64,000 nt of DNA from an uncultured Roseburia sp. (GTDB lineage Bacteria > Bacillota > Clostridia > Lachnospirales > Lachnospiraceae), in assembly GCA_945787015.1 (NCBI GenBank), contig CALZGM010000014.1, positions 20,482 through 84,481 of the forward strand, written 5' to 3'. Shown piece after piece: positions 8,096-15,423 of this stretch. Each line of letters starts with the position of its first letter. Within the stretch, counting starts at the first letter, position 1. The translations under genes and the position numbers were made by a program. A model generated the notes under the pieces. The model searched no databases. It had not been told where the DNA came from and saw only the letters and a program-made list of their open reading frames with translations.

Positions 8096-8932
8096 ATGAA
8101 ACACATATATCTGAATCTGAAAAGATTCGATGTGCCAACGGAGTTTGGCGGTGTGAACAGACTTGCACCGGTAGCTGACTGGGCATCCTGCATTGTGAAA
8201 AACACACAGGAATCATTAAAAAAATATGATGCAGATGAAGTAGAGTTTGCAATGTATTTCCCGGAGGTACATCTGTTAAAAGCTGCAGAGGCAAAAACAG
8301 AGGATAGTCCGATTAAGATTGGATGCCAGAGTGTGTTTAGAGCGGATACGGCAGTAGGCGGTAATTTTGGAGCTTTTACCACAAACAGACCGGCATCCGC
8401 CATGGTAGCAGCAGGCTGTGAGACTACCATTATCGGACATTGTGAAGAGCGTAATGATAAGGCAGGAATTCTTGCAGAAGCAGGTGTGACAGACACCGAT
8501 GCAATTAACAGACTGCTGAATCAGGAAATCAAATGTGCGATTGAGCGAGGTATGAGCGTCCTTTACTGCATCGGTGAAAAGAGCGAAGAATTAGATCAGT
8601 GGGAAGAGGTTCTTGGAAAGCAGCTTGAAATTGGCTTAAAAGATGTGGACACCTCAAAGGTAGTCATTGCATACGAACCAATCTGGTCCATCGGACCGGG
8701 CAAGACACCGGCAGGTAAGGATTATATCACAAAGATTGCACGATTTGTAAAAGAGAAAACCGGTGGCATGGATATTGTATATGGTGGCGGTTTGAAACAG
8801 GAAAACGCCCAAATGCTGGCTTCTATCGATGAAATTGATGGTGGTTTAATTGCATTAACACGCTTCCAGGGTGAAATTGGATATTATCCAAAAGAGTATT
8901 TGGAAATTATCCGCTTATACATGGGTAAATAG
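8096..8932 (+). CDS. Triosephosphate isomerase homologue with altered phosphate loops
   Basis: A 278-residue TIM-barrel protein with the catalytic triad of triosephosphate isomerase: Lys9 in NLK, His115 in GHCEER and Glu194 in AYEPIWSIGPGKTP with its flexible loop. The phosphate-gripping parts differ: the canonical GGS reads YGGG (229-232), and the canonical GGASL loop near the C-terminus reads IALTRF (252-257). The N-terminus also carries a longer insertion than housekeeping TIM. It therefore probably isomerises an aldose/ketose pair of a different size or phosphate position, as do tetrulose-phosphate isomerases of the same fold. It is co-transcribed with the aldolase (21 bp) and the LarA homologue (29 bp). 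Confidence 0.82.
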   Translation: MKHIYLNLKRFDVPTEFGGVNRLAPVADWASCIVKNTQESLKKYDADEVEFAMYFPEVHLLKAAEAKTEDSPIKIGCQSVFRADTAVGGNFGAFTTNRPASAMVAAGCETTIIGHCEERNDKAGILAEAGVTDTDAINRLLNQEIKCAIERGMSVLYCIGEKSEELDQWEEVLGKQLEIGLKDVDTSKVVIAYEPIWSIGPGKTPAGKDYITKIARFVKEKTGGMDIVYGGGLKQENAQMLASIDEIDGGLIALTRFQGEIGYYPKEYLEIIRLYMGK

Positions 8933-8961
8933 TTGCAATAGAAAGAATGGAGGAAACACAC

Positions 8962-10446
8962 ATGAAAATTGATTTTGAATATGGCCAGGGAGTCATGACA
9001 GCTGAACTGCCGGATAACACAGATATTTTTATCCCGGGCGAAACAGTAAAGGATCCGGACTATATTCCGGAAGATAAATTAGAGGAAGCTTATTTGGAAA
9101 GCTTAGCACATCCGATTGGAATGCCGACTTTGACAGAACTTGCACATAAGGGAAGTACCGTTACCATTATTGTTCCGGACCGTGTAAAAGGCGGAGAACA
9201 GCCAACAAGCCATAGAAAATTAAGCATTAAGTATATTTTAAGAGAACTTTATGCAGCAGGTGTAGAGAAAAAAGACATTCTCTTTATTATTTCAAACGGA
9301 CTTCATCCAAGAAGCAAGGAATCCGATGCAAGAGCCATTTTCGGACCGGAATTATTCAATGAGTTCTGGCCGACCGGACAGATTATCAGCCATGACAGTG
9401 AAGATCCTGAGCACATGGTAGACCTCGGGGTAACCCACAGAGGTGACCCGGTTCTTATGAACAAATATGTATTTGAATGTGATATCCCGATTTTAATCGG
9501 ACATGTTCAGGGAAATCCATATGGCGGATATTCAGGCGGATACAAGCACAGTGCAACCGGTATTACCCATTGGAGAAGTATCGCAAGCCATCATGTACCA
9601 TCCGTTATGCACAGGGATGACTTTACACCGGTAAACGGCGGAAGTCTGATGCGTAATAAGTTCGATGAAATCAGTATGCATATGGAAGAAAAGATGGGCC
9701 ACCCATTCTTCTGCTGTGATGCAGTATTGGATACCGCATCCAGACAGATTGCAATCTATTCCGGATATGCAAAAGAGATGATGCCAATCAGCTGGAAATG
9801 TGCAGATAAGAGAACCTATGTACACTGGGCAGAGAAAAAATACGATGTACTGGTATTTGGTATGCCGCAGAAGTTCCACTATGGCGATGGTATGGGAACC
9901 AACCCGATTATGATGATGCAGGCCTTAAGTGCACAGGTGTTAAGGTATAAGAGAATTATGAGTGATAATTGTGTTATCATTTGTTCTTCTACCTGTAACG
10001 GATATTTCCATGATGAATTGTGGCCATATTTAAGAGAGCAATATACGATGTTCCAGCATGACCATATGGATACTCTGCCGGATATGAACCGATATGGAGA
10101 ATATTTCGCGACGAACGAAGAATATATTCGCAAATATCGATTCTGTAATGCTTTTCATCCTTTCCATGGATTCTCTATGATGTCCTGTGGACACATTGCA
10201 GAAATGAACACAAGTGCAATCTACATTGTAGGAGCAGAGGAGCCGGGATATGCGAGAGGCATGGGCTTAAAGACAAGAGCTACATTTGAAGAAGCTTTAG
10301 AGGATGCGAAGAAGAAATTTGTAGGACAGAATCCGAATATTTTAGCACTTCCAATGACATTTAAGAAATCAGCCGTTCATCTTTGTATGAAAAATCCGGC
10401 AGATGACTGTATGGATGCATACGGACACCGCGGTGGATGTTGTTAA
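8962..10446 (+). CDS. LarA-family nickel-pincer racemase/epimerase homologue
   Basis: A 494-residue protein from the ATG at 8962; the in-frame ATG at 8947 overlaps the GGAGG ribosome binding site. The family (DUF2088/LarA) racemises or epimerises 2-hydroxyacids using a nickel-pincer nucleotide covalently held by a lysine. Visible are VPDRVKGGEQP (71-81), NGLHPRS with His115, LIGHVQGNPYGG with His181 and GGYKHSATGI with the candidate cofactor lysine Lys195. It is longer than lactate racemase (about 425) and ends in a Cys-Cys pair. Known relatives act on lactate, malate, phenyllactate or sugar acids, so a sugar-acid or hydroxyacid step in this pathway is plausible. No larB, larC or larE is present nearby. 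Confidence 0.82.
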   Translation: MKIDFEYGQGVMTAELPDNTDIFIPGETVKDPDYIPEDKLEEAYLESLAHPIGMPTLTELAHKGSTVTIIVPDRVKGGEQPTSHRKLSIKYILRELYAAGVEKKDILFIISNGLHPRSKESDARAIFGPELFNEFWPTGQIISHDSEDPEHMVDLGVTHRGDPVLMNKYVFECDIPILIGHVQGNPYGGYSGGYKHSATGITHWRSIASHHVPSVMHRDDFTPVNGGSLMRNKFDEISMHMEEKMGHPFFCCDAVLDTASRQIAIYSGYAKEMMPISWKCADKRTYVHWAEKKYDVLVFGMPQKFHYGDGMGTNPIMMMQALSAQVLRYKRIMSDNCVIICSSTCNGYFHDELWPYLREQYTMFQHDHMDTLPDMNRYGEYFATNEEYIRKYRFCNAFHPFHGFSMMSCGHIAEMNTSAIYIVGAEEPGYARGMGLKTRATFEEALEDAKKKFVGQNPNILALPMTFKKSAVHLCMKNPADDCMDAYGHRGGCC

Positions 10447-10473
10447 TACAATAGAAAAGCACAGCAAAAACCA

Positions 10474-10504
10474 TAGCTCGAAAACACGTTGTGTTTTCGG
10501 GCTA
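10474..10504 (+). terminator. Hairpin terminator after the LarA homologue
   Basis: TAGCTCGAAAACAC pairs with GTGTTTTCGGGCTA (14 bp including one G-U) around a 3-nt loop, followed by GGCTTGTTATTT. The strong stem with a weak T-rich tail suggests at least partial termination between the enzyme run and the chemoreceptor fusion. Confidence 0.6.
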
Positions 10505-10536
10505 GGCTTGTTATTTGATGGTAAAGGAGAAAATGC

Positions 10537-12465
10537 ATGAAATTTTTTAAAAAGAGCAGTAAGGAAAATGAAGAACAGAAGACCACTCAGGATAGGGGCA
10601 ATCAGGATTTTGCGAAGCATATATTGAAGAATTCAGCGCTCTTGAATGAAAATGTTATGCAGCTCAATTATATTGCAGGAAGCACAAACAATGCCGTAAA
10701 AGCAGTGAATGGTTCTATTAACGAGATTAGTGACGGAAATAGCGAATTGTCTACAAACATCACTGAGATTAAGGAAATATCTGCCGAGATGGGGACGAAT
10801 ATTGAGGAGAACATTAAAAGTGTTTTGGAACTTACCAATGCAGCCAGCGAGATGGAAGAAAGTAATGGTAAAGTAATCGAAAACTTTGAAGAATTAGAGG
10901 CAGATAATCTTATTACCTCACAGGGAATTGAGGAAGTAGCGGTAAATACGAAACAAACAAATGATGCAGCTGTTAAGATATTGGAAGCCACGACGTTGAT
11001 TAATGAGATTGCAAATCGAACGAATCTGCTAAGCCTGAATGCATCTATAGAGGCTGCCAGAGCGGGAGAAGCAGGACGTGGGTTTGCAGTTGTGGCAAAG
11101 GAAATTCAGGAGTTAGCTGCCAGAAGCAGACAGGCTGCGGAAAATATTGGTATCATTGTAAAAGAATTGGAAAATAAATCGAATAATTCGGTTGAAAGTA
11201 TAGAAAAAATACAGGCTACTTTTATACGTCAGACAGAGACGTTAAAGAGTACAAAAAAATTTTTGAAGCAGACAGAGAAAAATATTACGCAGGTACATGA
11301 ATACGTACAGCTTGTGGAGAAAAATACGGATAAGCTGGATGCTTCTAAAAATATCATTTTGCAGAATATGGATGGACTGACACGGCTTGGTACGAATAAT
11401 TACGAGGCAACGGAGATGATTGTTTCTGATTTTAGTAAAGTCGTAAAAAATACAGAAAGAATGACAACGATGGCATTTGAACTTTCGAATGTCAGCGAGG
11501 AGTTAAAACATACTTTTGAAAGCTTTGAAGAAAATCAGCAGAAGGAAGTGGAAAAGGCACATATCAGAATTGGGTACATGAAAAATTATGGAAGCTTATG
11601 TGCAATTGTAGCAGCAATGAAGCTTGGCTATCTGGAACAGGAGCAGATATCGGTGGAACTGAAAGAATTTGAAAATGGACCAAAGATTATTGCAGCAATG
11701 AAAGAGGGCAGTATTGATGTGGGCTATATTGGACATGGTGCTCACAAGCTTTGTATTAAAGGTGAAGCCAAGGTGTTCCTGTTGTCCCACATTTCCAATG
11801 CGGAAGCAGTCATCGGAAGCCGCAAAAGCGGTGTGCGGAATTTAAAGGCATTACAGGGAATGCGTATCGGAACCGTAGAGGGAACAACCAGTGATACGAT
11901 TCTGAACTTTGCATTGGATAGTGCAGGACTGACAAGAGAGGACTGCACCATTATCTGCGGCAAACCGGATGAAATTGTTGCGGGGATGTTGCGAGGAGAA
12001 TTGGATGCCTGTGCATTATGGTCGCCTTATACTTTAGAGGTACAGGAGAAGCTTGGAAATGATGCGGTAATGCTTGCTAATAATATGAACTTTTCGAACC
12101 GGTTGGCATCGTTATCCTCATGGATTACAACGGCTTCGTTTGCAGAGCAGAAGAAGGATGCATTAATCCGTTTCACCAGAGCCTTATATCGTAGTATGAA
12201 TTATCGTGCGATAGAAGGAAATATGAGGCAGGTTGCAAATTGGGTAGCTGAAGTGGCACATATTGATGCGAAAAATGCATATGAGCAAAGGCTGGATGCA
12301 GAATGGTCAACCGCGGGATATGTAGCTGTCGGAGCAAAAGAAGGAACGATTGAACAGCTATATGCGACGCAGCAGGAGCAATTTAGAAAAGCGGGAGAAA
12401 TTACCGGTAGCGTTCCGGTCCGCAACTATGTGTTAATTGATAATATGATAGAAGCAGCAAAATAG
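10537..12465 (+). CDS. Soluble chemoreceptor fused to a C-terminal SsuA/THI5-like ligand-binding domain
   Basis: A 642-residue protein with no signal peptide and no membrane segment. Residues about 30-335 are coiled-coil methyl-accepting signalling domain; the hairpin tip that contacts CheA/CheW is recognisable ([20 protein letters not shown], about 162-181, then [16 protein letters not shown]). Residues 341-642 are a complete periplasmic-binding-protein-type domain closely resembling the lipoprotein at 308-1369: shared NYGSL, GPx[50 protein letters not shown] and the end [11 protein letters not shown]. This is an inverted layout (signalling domain first, sensor last) in a cytoplasmic receptor. 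The simplest reading is that it senses the imported ligand of the neighbouring ABC system. The ribosome binding site is GGAG. The S component-kinase gene follows 25 bp later. Confidence 0.9.
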   Translation: MKFFKKSSKENEEQKTTQDRGNQDFAKHILKNSALLNENVMQLNYIAGSTNNAVKAVNGSINEISDGNSELSTNITEIKEISAEMGTNIEENIKSVLELTNAASEMEESNGKVIENFEELEADNLITSQGIEEVAVNTKQTNDAAVKILEATTLINEIANRTNLLSLNASIEAARAGEAGRGFAVVAKEIQELAARSRQAAENIGIIVKELENKSNNSVESIEKIQATFIRQTETLKSTKKFLKQTEKNITQVHEYVQLVEKNTDKLDASKNIILQNMDGLTRLGTNNYEATEMIVSDFSKVVKNTERMTTMAFELSNVSEELKHTFESFEENQQKEVEKAHIRIGYMKNYGSLCAIVAAMKLGYLEQEQISVELKEFENGPKIIAAMKEGSIDVGYIGHGAHKLCIKGEAKVFLLSHISNAEAVIGSRKSGVRNLKALQGMRIGTVEGTTSDTILNFALDSAGLTREDCTIICGKPDEIVAGMLRGELDACALWSPYTLEVQEKLGNDAVMLANNMNFSNRLASLSSWITTASFAEQKKDALIRFTRALYRSMNYRAIEGNMRQVANWVAEVAHIDAKNAYEQRLDAEWSTAGYVAVGAKEGTIEQLYATQQEQFRKAGEITGSVPVRNYVLIDNMIEAAK

Positions 12466-12490
12466 ATGAAGTAAGGGGAAAAATAAATAG

Positions 12491-13612
12491 ATGAATACAA
12501 AAAAAATGACAACGGCAGCATTCTTTATGGCATTAGGGGTGCTTCTTCCGTTTGTTACAGGACAGATTCCGGCAATCGGAAATATGCTCCTGCCAATGCA
12601 TATTCCGGTATTGTTATGTGGATATGTGTGCGGCTGGCAATATGGTCTTCTTGTGGGGGCTTTGCTTCCGTTGTTTCGAAGTATGCTTTTTAGTATGCCG
12701 GTGCTGTTTCCTACTGCCTGCGCTATGGCAGTAGAACTGGCTGTATATGGATTCTGCACCGGAATATTTTCCAAAAAGCTGGGAAGAAGCTGGGGAGCAT
12801 TATACTTATCCTTAATTGGAGCCATGCTATGTGGCAGAGCTGCATGGGGAATCGCAGCGTTGGCATTTAACAGGATGGCAGGCGCAGCTTTTACCTGGCA
12901 GGTATTTTTTGTACAGGCGTTTGCCAAGGCAGTACCGGGGATTATCATACAATTAGCGTTGATACCGGCTATCGTAAAGCGGATACCTGTGGAAAATCAG
13001 GGGGATTTGAAAAAATCCTGTATCAAAAGATTTTTGCCGGTAATAGAAGCAATTCGTAAACTGGAAAAAGAGGAGCAGGAAAAGCCGATTCTTGTTGCCA
13101 TTGACGGAAAATGTGCAAGTGGAAAGACCACACTTGGATATTATTTAAAAAAGGAATTTGATGCAAATTTGTTTCATATGGATGATTTCTTCCTGCAGGC
13201 ACATCAGCGTACTGCGGAACGTTTGGCTGAGGTCGGCGGAAATGTGGATTATGAACGTTTCAAAAAAGAGGTATTAGAGCCAGTAGAAAAGGGACAGACG
13301 GTTTCTTATCAAAGGTTTGACTGTAGTACGATGAAGTTGGGAGAAACGGAAACAGTTTCACCGAAACATATTAACATCATTGAAGGGTCCTATAGTGAAC
13401 ATCCTTCTTTTGGGGATTGTTATGACTTAAAGGTATTTATGGAAATCAATCAGGAAGAACAGATTGAGAATATCCGTAAGCGAAACGGGGAAGAAAAACT
13501 AAAGGTTTTTATGGAACGGTGGATCCCTATGGAAGAAATATATTTTCACACCTTTGAAATAAAGGATAAGAGTGATCTTGTCATAGATTGGAAAAAGCCC
13601 GGCAATCTATAA
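12491..13612 (+). CDS. ECF-type S component fused to a uridine-kinase-like P-loop kinase
   Basis: A 373-residue protein in two parts. Residues 1-165 form about six hydrophobic segments with the S-component feel of energy-coupling-factor transporters (LPMHIPVLLCGYVCGWQYG at 34-52, FPTACAMAVELAVYG, CGRAAWGIA, PGIIIQLALIPAIV). Residues about 190-373 are a nucleoside/uridine-kinase-like domain with Walker A GKCASGKTT (206-214), FHMDDFF with the likely catalytic aspartate, and an EGSY segment. The natural reading is uptake coupled to phosphorylation of the imported compound, trapping it inside. The generic ECF A/A'/T module is not in the window. It is probably co-transcribed with the chemoreceptor fusion 25 bp upstream. 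The substrate is unknown; a nucleoside or vitamin precursor is plausible. Confidence 0.78.
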   Translation: MNTKKMTTAAFFMALGVLLPFVTGQIPAIGNMLLPMHIPVLLCGYVCGWQYGLLVGALLPLFRSMLFSMPVLFPTACAMAVELAVYGFCTGIFSKKLGRSWGALYLSLIGAMLCGRAAWGIAALAFNRMAGAAFTWQVFFVQAFAKAVPGIIIQLALIPAIVKRIPVENQGDLKKSCIKRFLPVIEAIRKLEKEEQEKPILVAIDGKCASGKTTLGYYLKKEFDANLFHMDDFFLQAHQRTAERLAEVGGNVDYERFKKEVLEPVEKGQTVSYQRFDCSTMKLGETETVSPKHINIIEGSYSEHPSFGDCYDLKVFMEINQEEQIENIRKRNGEEKLKVFMERWIPMEEIYFHTFEIKDKSDLVIDWKKPGNL

Positions 13613-13699
13613 TAAAAAATAGCGCAGAAAGCGGAATGCTGTATAAAACAAAAGGTTTTGTGCATACTAACAAGCAGTAAGAACTGGAGGCAGATTAGT

Positions 13700-15079
13700 A
13701 TGACAAAACCTTTTGGTATGCGTGATAAAATAGGATATCTCTTTGGCGATTTTGGCAATGATTTTACGTTTGTCCTGTCATCAAGCTTTTTGATGAAGTT
13801 TTATACAGACGTAATGGGAGTGGACGGTTTTGTAGTTGGTATTGTAATGATGGTGGCGCGATTTGTGGATGCCTTTACCGATGTGACCATGGGAAGAATT
13901 TGCGACCGCAGTAAGGTACTGCCTGCGGGAAAATTCAAACCATGGCTTCTTCGAATGTCGGGACCGGTAGCAATCGCGTCTTTTTTAATTTACCAAAGTG
14001 GTTTGAAAGGTTTACCGATGGCTTTTAAAATCGGATGGCTGTTTGTAACCTATATTTTATGGGGCTCTGTTTTTTACACTTCCATTAATATTCCATATGG
14101 TTCCATGGCATCTGCCATCTCTGCAGAACCGGGGGACAGACAGTCCCTGTCAACTTACCGGACGATGGGTGGAACGTTGGCCGGTTTACTGATTGGGGCA
14201 GGTGTTCCGATGCTTGCTTATGATGAAGTGAACGGAAATATGGTATTAAATGGATCACGATTTACGATGATAGCGGGCGTATTTTCGGTTTTGGCGGTTG
14301 TCTGTTATCTGATTTGCTATGCACTTGTGACAGAGAGGGTGCGAACGGAATCCTACGAAACAAAAGGGGCAAAGAATGGTGTCTTTCAAATGCTTGCAAA
14401 TGCAGTAAAAAATAAGGCGCTGATTTCTATTATTGTAGCTTCTATTGTAATGCTTTTGGCACAGCTTACAATGCAGTCTATGGCAAATTATGTTTATCCG
14501 AACTTTTATCGAAGTACGGCTGCACAGTCAGCATCGAGTATTGTGATGCTGATTTCTATGTTAATTGCAGCGGTTCTTGCAAGACCAGTGGCAGAGCGTA
14601 TCGGAAAAGCAGAGCTAAGCAGTATTGCAAATTTGCTCGCAGCAGGAATATGTGTACTCTTATTTTTTGTACGGCCTCAAAACGTATGGGTCTATGTACT
14701 TTTTATGGCACTTTGCTGGCTGGGACTTGGGATGTTTTCGATGGTATCGTGGGCGTTGATTACGGATGTCATTGATTATTCTGAAATCAAAAATGGAGTA
14801 AGAGAGGACGGAAGTGTCTATGCATTGTACTCTTTTGCCAGAAAAATGGGACAGGCAGCTGCCGCAGGCGTTTCAGGCTTTCTGTTGACCCTAATTGGCT
14901 ATACTCAGGAAACGGCTTTTGACACACAAGTTATAAATGGAATTTATAATATCTCTACTTTGGTGCCTGCGATTGGGTTTGGATTATTGGCAGCAATTTT
15001 ATGGTTTTGGTATCCGCTTCATAAGAAACAGGTGGATGAAAATGTGGCATTGTTGAGGAAAAAGAGAGAAAATGGGTAG
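13700..15079 (+). CDS. GPH-family sugar:cation symporter
   Basis: A 459-residue, 12-segment transporter of the glycoside-pentoside-hexuronide family within MFS. I chose the ATG at 13700 because GGAGG lies 10 nt upstream; a longer in-frame extension to 13658 adds a non-family N-terminus. The hallmark cytoplasmic loop reads DAFTDVTMGRICDRS, followed by GKFKPWLL, and a mid-protein NIPYGSMASAI segment is also characteristic. The C-terminal half has SWALITDVIDYSEIKNG, typical of GPH proteins. It follows the S component-kinase gene by 87 bp in the same direction. The sugar is not predictable; hexuronides and glycosides are common for this family. Confidence 0.88.
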   Translation: MTKPFGMRDKIGYLFGDFGNDFTFVLSSSFLMKFYTDVMGVDGFVVGIVMMVARFVDAFTDVTMGRICDRSKVLPAGKFKPWLLRMSGPVAIASFLIYQSGLKGLPMAFKIGWLFVTYILWGSVFYTSINIPYGSMASAISAEPGDRQSLSTYRTMGGTLAGLLIGAGVPMLAYDEVNGNMVLNGSRFTMIAGVFSVLAVVCYLICYALVTERVRTESYETKGAKNGVFQMLANAVKNKALISIIVASIVMLLAQLTMQSMANYVYPNFYRSTAAQSASSIVMLISMLIAAVLARPVAERIGKAELSSIANLLAAGICVLLFFVRPQNVWVYVLFMALCWLGLGMFSMVSWALITDVIDYSEIKNGVREDGSVYALYSFARKMGQAAAAGVSGFLLTLIGYTQETAFDTQVINGIYNISTLVPAIGFGLLAAILWFWYPLHKKQVDENVALLRKKRENG

Positions 15080-15098
15080 AAAATACAAAACTATATTG

Positions 15099-15112
15099 TG
15101 AAACCGCTTACA
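15099..15112 (+). promoter_or_regulatory. cre-like catabolite repression site
   Basis: TGAAACCGCTTACA fits the CcpA consensus TGWAANCGNTNWCA at every defined position. It lies about 200 bp upstream of the mapped promoter of the downstream symporter and 20 bp after the previous gene. It could act on an unrecognised upstream promoter or at a distance. Confidence 0.55.
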
Positions 15113-15184
15113 ATGTTAAAAAATAGACAATGCAAAAGATTGTGCAAATAGCGTATAAAATTAGATAAAAAATAGGGTAAAATT

Positions 15185-15231
15185 AGGCCTGTTTTCCTAC
15201 TTGTATACAAGAAAGGGTAACAGACCTTTTT
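15185..15231 (+). terminator. Terminator-like hairpin enclosing an operator palindrome
   Basis: AGGCCTGTT (15185-15193) pairs with AACAGACCT (15219-15227) with one mismatch, followed by TTTTT. The loop contains the palindrome CTTGTATACAAG and could itself fold. It probably terminates the preceding symporter transcript; the enclosed operator makes an additional regulatory role possible. Confidence 0.5.
15200..15211. promoter_or_regulatory. Palindromic operator CTTGTATACAAG, copy 1
   Basis: A perfect 12-bp palindrome, identical to the one at 15321-15332. The core TTGTATACAA fits the t.GTa-tAC.a half-site pattern of FadR-subfamily GntR regulators, one of which is encoded at 46976-47650. Confidence 0.65.
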
Positions 15232-15314
15232 GTTGATAAAGTAGTCCGAAATATGCAATATGCATAAAAAATAAGGACTGCCATTAGCAAATGTAATGAA
15301 AAATGCAATACAGA

Positions 15315-15343
15315 TTGACTCTTGTATACAAGAATGTTATAGT
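15315..15343 (+). promoter_or_regulatory. Sigma-A promoter with the operator in its spacer (copy 2)
   Basis: TTGACT (15315-15320), a 17-bp spacer and TATAGT (15338-15343) form a near-consensus promoter for the symporter at 15424. The spacer begins with the perfect palindrome CTTGTATACAAG (15321-15332), so a bound repressor would block RNA polymerase directly. Confidence 0.75.
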
Positions 15344-15423
15344 AATAGTAACAATTGAAACGAGGGTGTGGCGTTTCGTTGTACAGACAGATAAAATCTT
15401 TTTAGAAGAAGGAGAGACAAAAT

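Larger units (their letters stand above)
15080..15423 (+). promoter_or_regulatory. 344-bp regulatory intergenic region before the second GPH symporter
   Basis: This gene-free stretch holds, in order, a cre-like CcpA box (15099-15112), a terminator-like hairpin (15185-15231) that encloses the first of two identical palindromes, and a consensus promoter whose spacer is occupied by the second palindrome (15321-15332). The rest is AT-rich with no ORF I believe in. Each element is listed separately. Confidence 0.75.

Noticed and set aside
5735-10446. Sulfoglycolysis (sulfo-EMP) pathway
   Set aside because: The ABC family can carry sulfonates, but there is no sulfoquinovosidase, no sulfolactaldehyde reductase and no sulfonate exporter, and NagA fits an amino sugar instead.
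12433-12948. Minus-strand ORF of 171 codons
   Set aside because: It lies opposite the S component domain, has no ribosome binding site and low-quality composition; it is a shadow frame.
15185-15231. Riboswitch or T-box-like leader
   Set aside because: The structure precedes the promoter at 15315, so it would not be in the symporter mRNA, and no conserved aptamer or T-box sequence is present.
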